From Acestrorhynchus altus (taxonomy: Eukaryota; Chordata; Actinopteri; Characiformes; Acestrorhynchidae): a stretch of DNA of 64,000 nucleotides. The position numbers were made by a program, and so were the translations under genes. The stretch's first letter is position 1. The number at the start of each line of letters is the position of its first letter. Below the pieces are notes generated by a model, which saw only the letters and a list, made by a program, of their open reading frames with translations, did no database searches and was not told the DNA's origin. Positions 56,428-64,000 of this stretch are shown one piece after another. Where the stretch lies: assembly GCA_034509495.1 (NCBI GenBank), contig CM067503.1, positions 26,883,981-26,947,980 of the forward strand. The letters are read 5' to 3'.

Positions 56428-56532
56428 CAATGGAGTTTCAACCTTACCAAGCCTGACTGTAAGTTTAGATTTAGACAGTCACTTTCTTCTGCACTCTCCC
56501 ATCTTGCACACATTTATTCCACTACATATTTA

Positions 56533-57540
56533 CATGAAGTGGTTATTGAAAGTTTGTGAGCCCTTTAGAGTTTTTTATATTTCCGCATAAACTTGATCTT
56601 TCCACCTTCTAGCTACTGGACCTGGATTAGTTTGCCACCCTGCCATGGACTAGCTGCTCACCCACCACCCCCAGCTATGTAGAAATCTACTGTTATGTCT
56701 ACCAGCAAACTAACATTACTTCAGTATACCTGAGTATTAGAACAGAGGTGTAGGGGTCCAGTGTCCCCTAACTGTGTATAAGTAATTTGACTAGAGGAGG
56801 ATGGGTCCTCCCCCTTGTGAGCCTGGTTCCTCCTAAGGTTTCTTCCTCCAGCTCTGAGGGAGTTTTTCCTTTTCACTGTTGCCCTTTGGCTTGCTCACTA
56901 GGGGATCTATCATTTATCCTTTGTTCATCTGTTGTTCACATTTTATTTCTTGATTTCTGTGAAGCTTCTCTGTGACAACTTCAGTTGTGAAGAGCACTAT
57001 ATATATAAATTTTGATTTGATTTAATCTACAACCAAATCAAACAAACGAGACAAAATATTACACTTCTTTATTTATTTGAGAGCAGTGATCCTACTACTT
57101 TCTTTAGTCATGTACTAATTTTAGCCCATTTCTAGGTACAAAATCAGCTTCATCTATGTTTTGTTGATTGGTTTCATCCATGAACTGCTTACTTCAAGTC
57201 CATTCACAACATTTCTATTGGATTGAGATCAGGACTTTGACTTGACCATTCCAAAGCATTACCTTTATTCTTTGGTAGAATGACTTTTGTGCTTAGGGTC
57301 ATTGTCATGCTGCATACCTCACATTCTCTTGAGCTCATTAATTGACTGATTAAAAACATTGGACACCTCCCCAGTTATCTACTAAATCTAAAGTTTTTTT
57401 ATATTTGCAGCATGGGAACAAGAAACCCAAGAATATCTCAGAACCTGAAGTCTTATAGTAAAATCATATGCAAGCTTTGATTTTTGCCAAATACAGCACA
57501 ACAGTGTAAAACTCTGAAAGGTGCCCAAACCTTTGCATAG
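56533..57540 (-). mobile_element. Tc1-like element, family A, with L2 3' end inside
   Basis: Left terminal repeat (GTGGTTATTGAAAGTTTGTG, CCCTTTAGAG) at 56533-56600. The element resumes at about 57025 (AACCAAATCAAACAAACGAG) with reversed transposase scraps (ATTTCTATTGGATTGAGATC; GGGTCATTGTCATGCTGCAT for MQHDNDP). Between them lies an L2 3' UTR (56605-57020). The right boundary is uncertain: 57500-57540 (GGTGCCCAAACCTTTGCATA) looks like another Tc1 family's end. Confidence 0.6.
56605..57020 (+). mobile_element. L2-type 3' UTR and tail
   Basis: Contains GGTTCCTCCTAAGGTTTCTT, GGGAGTTTTTCCTT and the tail CTCTGTGACAACTTCAGTTG...AGCACTATATATATAAATTT ending TTTGATTTGATTT. The tail matches the reversed copy at 32145-32225. 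Either the 3' end of the L2 at 53.4-56.4 kb or an independent 5'-truncated insertion into the Tc1 copy. Confidence 0.7.
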
Positions 57541-57963
57541 GGCACATTGATTTAGACTTTTACACACAACTGTTTTACAGTACACAATGCATATGAGGCT
57601 AGTTTGACCCTAATTTAAATGTATGTCTCACATTCAAATTGATTTGATTGATGTTTATGGACTGTAGACATAGGCTGATGTAGGTGTGTCTCTGGGGAAC
57701 TGGCCCACAAACACATGCCAGCATACACTGCAGGACTTGTGGTAGTAGCACTGTCCACCTCGGCCTGTGCTAAACCTGGAATGTGCTTACAATGATTAGG
57801 GGTTTGCCTGGAATCAATCAGTAAATCTGAGCTGAGGTTTAGTCAAATGGTATATATATTTAGAACAGCCCCTTTGAAGAATGATCAAAATGGGGGCATT
57901 AAGGGGATGTTAATGTTCAATGTTAATAACACATTGAAAACTATTGTAAAAGTTTTTTCTATT

Positions 57964-57971
57964 GTGTGTGT

Positions 57972-58012
<41 letters not shown>

Positions 58013-58032
58013 TGTGTGTCTGTGTGTGTCTA
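57964..58032. repeat. GT microsatellite
   Basis: GT run with GGTG and TCTG interruptions. Confidence 0.95.
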
Positions 58033-58177
58033 GGTCTGGTGTGGGTTGTTCTTAAGTGATTTGTAATGATATGCTGTTCTGTCTGTACAATGTGTATTTG
58101 TGCTTGAGTGAGACATAAGGAACATACTCTCATTAAGTTAAAAGGACAGCTTTCAACCACAAAATGCCTGTTGCAGG

Positions 58178-58181
<4 letters not shown>

Positions 58182-58216
<35 letters not shown>
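58182..58216. repeat. TA microsatellite
   Basis: About 17 TA units. Confidence 0.9.
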
Positions 58217-58217
<1 letters not shown>

Positions 58218-59414
58218 CCTACACATGCCAAATGCACAGATACTCAAAAAGAAATGGCACTGCTACTGCTTTCACAAGGTATCAATATACACTGTACATA
58301 GATCTAAACACACACACTGACTTACTGTAAACTTGTCTGTAATCAGTCAAGGAATTAAGGTAGCATGAAAGACATGAAAGAAGATGGTTGTTAAAGGGGT
58401 GTAGTTCTTTCTAGGAGAATACTCTGGTCTATTGCTTCAAAAGTTGCATATAAGACAAACAGCATGGGCAGGGATACACAGCCTTGATCAGAGGTAATTA
58501 GAAGAATATGACCCACTGCTCAGGCAATTGTGTGACAAAATATGATTTGCACTCAGGAGCCATACAATACAACCTCTCTCAAACTCTCAACTAGTCTTAC
58601 TGCTTTTCCATTCTTCTCCAAAGCGTACTTCTCATACAAAGAATGCTACCAACTCAACAGCACCAAAGACTAAATTTTGCTGCTGTCCATTGAATGTTTA
58701 GTTTTGAACCACGTAGTTGCTCTGTACATTGTGTTAATAGTTCTGGATTATACTACTATTAATCTTATTTTACATTAACTTCCATTCAAACTAAGAATAT
58801 TTTTGCCTTCTCCTGGGAATTTGCCATTTTGGAGATATGCATATTTTGGACAGCGGCAATTTGTAACGTGAGTAACGTAAGTTCCAAGTAGTTCTAACCC
58901 ATTTCATCGGTCAGTTCATCACGAAATAAACAAAAAAGAGACCGCTCCTCCAGAAATTGAGATGCATGGTTTTGTCATTACAGTGATGACATGTAAAATG
59001 TATATATTTAGAGCAAGTGAAAGACAAAAGCATATTGATGTACTATGCTGTGTAAATGAGGTTAATGCAATGCATCACTGTTTCAGTGCATGCTGTAACT
59101 GAACTGATCTACATTGGCTGGTGTCATTCAGTCAATTTACTTAGCATGCTACCATTTCACTCATTGATTATATTGACGAGGAGCTCTGCCAACAGAACTC
59201 TTGTGAGCTCTTATGATTTCATGTGACGAGCAACCACCGCAATCAGACGTGTGTGTGTGCGCGTCATATGGGGTGACGTGCGTATCTGGGCATGAGGAGA
59301 TATGATTGTCCAATGAGAGACTCTGTAAAGGAACATGCTATGTGTCATTCAACCTACGTCAGCATAAACATGGTAAGCTGCTAAATGGGTAATAAATTCT
59401 TGTTTGGATGCTTT

Positions 59415-59418
<4 letters not shown>

Positions 59419-59482
<64 letters not shown>
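59419..59482. repeat. TA microsatellite
   Basis: About 32 TA units, a perfect self-complementary tract. Confidence 0.95.
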
Positions 59483-59488
<6 letters not shown>

Positions 59489-59737
59489 ATGTGTATTTGA
59501 TAGGCTGTAAAACATCCAATATATACACATTTATTGCACATAAAACCCTGCAGGGTTGAAGAAGAGTGTGGCATACATTCAAGCACCCCACTGTGGGTGT
59601 TTGTGTGTGTGTGTTTGTTTAGTGCTCCTGCAATATGGTTTGAAACACTGGGTGATGAGAGCTTTACTGCTCACCCTTGACCTTTGAACTCTTAGTACTC
59701 TCTGCCTCTGACCCCACCCTGTGTCACACTCACAATT

Positions 59738-59739
59738 AA

Positions 59740-59766
<27 letters not shown>
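59738..59766. repeat. CA microsatellite
   Basis: About 14 CA units. Confidence 0.9.
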
Positions 59767-59771
<5 letters not shown>

Positions 59772-61955
59772 AAGGGATGTGTAAACTCACATGACATTAG
59801 ATGACCATCCCCCTTTGCCTGCCCTGATTCTACCTTTTCTTTATGGTACATCTGGATTTACTGCTTTAAACCTTTAGAGATATCACTGCCATTTAGTTGC
59901 ACTATTTAAATGTAATTAAACACAGCTGCAGAAGTTTCCATATTCATGGAAATGAATGTCATGCCTTTTAATTCCTTTGAATTTATTTGAAGTTGCAGTT
60001 GTTGGATGTAGCAGTTGTTCCAACCATCTAGCTGATGGTAGATGTTTTATGTTTTAACCAGGTTCAACCATCTAGCTGATGGTTGCTGAAGAATCTTGAG
60101 GTAGTCTTCCTTCTTCCTTATTCCATCCAAGTTGTTCCATGTACCAGTTCTAAAACAGCACAAAACACAAGGCTACCAGCACCATAATAAAACACTGATA
60201 CGTTGTTCTTGGGGTTGAATATGGGGTTGATTTATGTCTCATCTGACCATAAACCTTTTCTCCAAAAAAGTGAGTCTATGTATATTTTAGACCTTCTGTT
60301 GTTTTCAAAACCAATATAGAAAAATAAATTAATAAATAAAACTTCTGCACCATTTTTTTATCTTATAGTTTTTTTAATTAACAACATAATATACAATATT
60401 GTACATTTAGTACAGAACAAGAACAAACTTCTAGTTCTAAGAAACCACTGTAATTACAATATTGCCATGACATTCATATCTATGATATACAGGGTTGGGA
60501 AGTAACAGAATACATAGATACAAAAAAGTTAGTGTAATCTGTTGCAGTAAACAATTAGATAGGTGAATTTTAAAAATACAGTGACTAGCAGCATTACATT
60601 ACAGCCTAAATTGGATCACTACTTTTACCATGTTTGTTACTAATCCAGTGAGTGAGCATGTGATTGTTAGATGCTCCACATAAATGTTGTGCTGCTAATG
60701 TTATTGTTAATAACACACACACAAAGCTATGCAACAGTTTGAAAACTTTTCATTTTATGCTGTAGAGAGTCAAGCAACATTTGCTACAGGCTCCCAAATA
60801 CAGAGCAGGTGGAATGAAGGAGGCAGGATTCTGTGGGTCAAAGCATGAAGCTTAATTATATTTGTTTTTTTAAATGAGCACAGAAACATTAAACCTTATG
60901 AGTTAAACTAGCTAACTACGATGTATCTTGTATTTAGATCACTCACATTTAGTTCACAAGTTAGTATCTTTCTCATTTTCCATTCCACCTTAAGTACATT
61001 CATAGTAAAATGTAAGTGCTGCTGCATTTGAGGTGGAGTGGAAGCAATAATCCCGAAAAATCCAAACATGTCTGGGAATGTATAAGCATTTACTGAATTA
61101 AAGGATGCCTTTATCAAACCATTTTGTAGATATTCATTAGAATAAAAGGTTCAGGATCCTCACAATGATTTTCTTTGTTGCACTTTTGTGTTTTTAATAG
61201 TATTTATTAAAAATAAAAATAAACTCATCTGTATCACTGATTACTCAATAAAAGTCTCTAACTCTTAAGATTCTCCTGTACATTGAGATAATAGATATTA
61301 TGCCCAGTCTTGGCTAAAACTGCAGCTGTCATTTTACCATTAAGACACACCTCCAAGTTTCATCTTTACCTTTAATGTTATTGCACTTTAATTTTGATGT
61401 ACAGTATAAAACATTTTGAAATGATTTCAGTTTGTGTATTTGTCTACAAGTTATAAACAATACCATGAAAATACTGGTAACCATGAGAATTTTGGCCATA
61501 ATAATTGTGAAATTAAATATTGATACTGTTTCATAACAGTATTTCCTAATCCCCACTCATAGGCCTTTTCCACCCAAAATGAATGGGTTGCATTCAGGCT
61601 TATAAGAATACGTTTTTTAATGAACCATCCTGTATTTACACCACTTTTAGTGGACTCGAGGATACATTCCAGAAAACGTCATCAACAGAAGGCATTGCAC
61701 AGTGTCAGTAAACAGAAGTGAGAAGATGGTGGAGCATATAGACTACCTGCTACCATTTGTGGTGTTAAAGATGCCTACTGAAAGATGTTCTCCAATAGGC
61801 CTTTTCCACCAATGCAGAACAAGTTCCTTTCTGGGTTTGTGAACCAAATTTTGTGAGCTTAATTTTGAAGGGTTAAGTTTTGTGATTAAGTTTAGGCTTA
61901 AAAAAAGGCTTAGGTTTAGGTTTAATGGTTAATGTTGGGCTTAAAGTATAGCTTC

Positions 61956-62224
61956 TGGCGTTTTGGATCACCTCCTTTTCATGCTGGAGGGGTTTGCTTG
62001 CCTGAGTAACCTTAGGAGCTATGCTGTTGGGGGCATTAGCCCCTGATAGGGTCTTCTTTTCTATGTGACAGGCCAGACAATGTGAGATCCAGTTACCTTC
62101 ATGAACAGCCAGAACAAGACAGGTTTCTTTCACCCAGAATAGGGTAATTGGGGCCTCATTCTGGAGCCAGCCCTGGGGAAGGGGGTCCTTGCCGAGTTCC
62201 TGGTGATCAGGCACCCATGGGGGC
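61956..62224 (-). mobile_element. Insert 1 in the minisatellite, possibly LINE-derived
   Basis: On the minus strand it reads GGGCTGGCTCCAGAATGAGG and AAACCCCTCCAGCATGAAAA around an open frame of about 85 codons (LPQGWLQNEAPITLFWVKET). It resembles, from memory, the 5' leader of a common teleost non-LTR element. Not a demonstrable gene. Confidence 0.35.
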
Positions 62225-62639
62225 AGGTTTAGGATTAAGATTAGGGTTAAAATTATGGTTTGTTAAAATGGCTTTATAAAGACATAGGTTTGGGTCGTAT
62301 GGCTGCTCTTCATATTAGACAGGGTTAGAGTAAGGGTTAGGTTTAGGTTTATTGTTTAAGGTTAGGGATAGCCTAAGGGTCAGGCTAGATTTTATGGCTG
62401 AATTTTAGGGTTAGAGTAAGGGTTAGGTTTTGGTTTCATGGTTAACTTTCTAGTTCGAGTACTGGTTAGTTTTAACTTTTATGGTTAAGATTAGGGTTAG
62501 ATTAAGGTTCAGACTTAGGTTTTATGTTTAAGGGTACAGTTGGAGAAAGGGTTAGGTTTTGTGGTTATACTTAAGGTTAGATCTAGTTTTTATGTTTTAT
62601 GTTAGAGTTAGAGTAAAGGTTAGGGTTACATTAATTGAT

Positions 62640-62880
62640 AAAGCTTAGTGTCCCCCGCACTAAACAATTACCCCAAAAAATTCTGGGAAAACTTGGGTTG
62701 GGAGCCGGCACTGGTAGCCTTAGTCCTCTTAGCAGTAGAGGCACGGCTAGCTGGGATGCAGTGCATGGGGTTTCTGATCTTAAAGATTTGTGGGGACCTT
62801 CTGAGCTTTATGGACTTCATACATGCAACCATCAAGCCCAACACCCATGCTCCTACATCTTTGGTAGTGCCAGCTGCCGG
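62640..62880. other. Insert 2 in the minisatellite, unassigned
   Basis: About 240 bases of moderate GC with no telomere-like motif. Two overlapping plus-strand frames of 80-86 codons cross it, but they run into the array on both sides and match no family I know. Confidence 0.4.
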
Positions 62881-63675
62881 GTTAGGTTAAGATAAGACTA
62901 AGGTTAGGTTTTGTGGTTAAAAGGGTTGTAGGGTTAAGCTTAAGTTCAGAGTAAAGGTTAGGTTTAGATTCATGATTAAATCTATGGTAAGAGTAAGGGC
63001 TAAGTTTAGGTTTTCTGTTTAAATTTAGGTTTGGAGTAAGGGTTAGGTTTAGGTTTATCATTTAGATTTATATCCTATGGTTAAGGTTATGGAAAGGTTT
63101 TATGGTTAATGTTAGGGTTAGAGTTAGGATTGAGTTTTATAGTTAAGGTTAAGGTTATAGTATTGGTTAGATTTAGGTTTCATGACTAATCTTAGGGTTA
63201 TAGTAAGAGTTAGGTTTGGGTTTTATAGTTAAGGTTAGGGTTATAGTAAGGGTTAGGTTTAGGTTTTATGGGTAAAGTTAGGCTTAGAGTAGGGTTAAGG
63301 TTTTGTGTTTAAGGTTAGGGGGTTTAGGTTTTATGGTCAAGGATAGGCTTAGAGTAAAGGTTAGGTTTAGGTTTAATGATTAAAGTTAGGGTTAGAATAA
63401 GGGTTGGGTTAAGTCTTTATGGTTAAAGTTAGTGTTGGAGTAAGTGTGAGGTTTAGGTTTTTTTTGTTAAGATTAGGGTTAGGGCTAATGTATTTTTTAA
63501 AGGTTTATATCTGTAGTTTTTTCCTTTTAATAAGTGTGAGAAAAAAGAGAAGGAGAAGGGGAGGAAGTGGAAGGGCACTTCAACAGTAAGACGAGCCGTG
63601 AGCCATGTGAGAGATTTACTGCTGGACGTGTGGAATGCTTCTCACATTTGGAGAACGAATGTGGAGGTGCAAGAA

Positions 63676-63678
<3 letters not shown>

Positions 63679-63721
<43 letters not shown>

Positions 63722-63949
63722 CCTACAATGTGTGTTTATACATGTATATGTACAAGAAACAAAGTACTTTTTCTGTACACGTACACACAAGTATACACAC
63801 ACACACATGCACACACACACACACACACACATGCACATACAAGTATACACACAAACGCAAACACACATCAAAATCAGGCAGGAAGAAGTTAGGCGACAAG
63901 CATGCAGAGCATCTAAGGAATCTAAATACACACACAAGCACACGCTCAG

Positions 63950-64000
<51 letters not shown>
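63679..64000. repeat. GT and CA microsatellites at the right edge
   Basis: GT run 63679-63719, CA-rich run 63782-63862, and CA run 63946-64000 reaching the window edge. GT and CA runs are inverted copies and could pair over about 230 bases. Confidence 0.9.

Larger units (their letters stand above)
53421..56430 (+). mobile_element. L2-type non-LTR retrotransposon (degenerate)
   Basis: Endonuclease then reverse transcriptase in plus orientation, possibly preceded by 5' UTR monomers. Clade L2 (Maui-like) is called from remembered similarity of DFLALTETWF, LDLSDHHF, NYRPVSLL and the STGVPQGS and DYCNSLL blocks. An L2-type 3' UTR and tail follow at 56605-57020 after a Tc1 scrap. Confidence 0.8.
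61865..63500. repeat. Telomere-like 43-bp minisatellite with two unique inserts
   Basis: Degenerate array rich in GGTTAGGG and GGTTTAGG. A recurring unit of about 43 bases reads roughly AGGGTTAGAGTAAGGGTTAG, GTTTAGGTTTTATGGTTAAG, GTT. Unit starts at 62321, 62407 and 62493 are spaced 86 (2 x 43), and two adjacent units around 63190-63280 are 43 each. Array blocks are 61865-61955, 62225-62635 and 62880-63500. The inserts at 61956-62224 and 62640-62880 are not TTAGGG-like. Confidence 0.85.
53125..64000. other. igfbp3: Presumed igfbp3 intron 3 (minus strand gene)
   Basis: No other igfbp3 exon was found in this stretch: no reverse-strand match to a PNCDKKGFY-like motif. If exon 3 lies beyond 64000, the intron exceeds 10.8 kb. 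It is filled by a tandem duplication, an L2 retrotransposon, a Tc1 relic, microsatellites and a telomere-like minisatellite. 57560-57960, 58240-59400 and 59860-61860 are otherwise unassigned. Confidence 0.6.

Noticed and set aside
53125..64000. igfbp3 exons 1-3 inside the window
   Set aside because: I looked for a reverse-strand NCDKKGFY-type block and a GCGCC-type block with a CpG-rich first exon and found neither.

Overview
The window looks like vertebrate nuclear DNA from a ray-finned fish. Its genes are split into GT-AG exons, dinucleotide microsatellites are very abundant, and the repeats are typical of teleosts: several Tc1/mariner families, L2-type and RTE-type non-LTR elements, fold-back MITEs and GGTTCT-type MITEs. 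An ostariophysan (catfish- or characin-like) host is my guess from the repeat mix only. Nothing prokaryotic was seen.

Three genes are supported. (1) The 3' part of adcy1 (Ca2+/calmodulin-stimulated adenylyl cyclase 1) lies on + at 911-19821. Its 13 exons run from the calmodulin-binding segment through the second six-helix membrane cassette to the C2 catalytic domain and stop codon; earlier exons lie left of base 1. (2) A complete four-exon igfbp1 (IGF-binding protein 1, 255 aa) lies on + at 45696-47739, with a TATA/CCAAT promoter and an AU-rich 3' UTR ending near 49025. (3) The last coding exon of igfbp3 lies on - at 52999-53124, tail to tail with igfbp1. The order adcy1 - igfbp1 - igfbp3(reverse) matches human 7p12, which supports all three names. 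The rest of igfbp3 should lie right of base 64000, so 53125-64000 is probably its third intron.

Layout: 1-19821 is adcy1, with introns full of decayed Tc1 copies, microsatellites and one fold-back element. 19822 to about 23560 is a probable long 3' UTR. 23560-45400 is intergenic and repeat-rich, including a mariner/Tc1 copy broken by an RTE retrotransposon and by a second insertion, plus an isolated CpG-rich patch at 42.1-42.5 kb. 45.4-49.0 kb is igfbp1. 49.0-53.0 kb is the interval between the igfbp1 and igfbp3 3' ends. 53.1-64.0 kb is the presumed igfbp3 intron, with an L2 retrotransposon preceded by a 235-bp tandem duplication and a telomere-like 43-bp minisatellite.

In function, adcy1 makes cAMP in response to Ca2+/calmodulin, while igfbp1 and igfbp3 encode secreted proteins that bind IGFs. 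Their adjacency is ancestral vertebrate synteny and not an operon. I found no convincing new biological system. The best leads are the exon-like alternative 3' end of adcy1, the repeat monomers in front of the L2 element, the composite telomere-like minisatellite and the orphan CpG patch.
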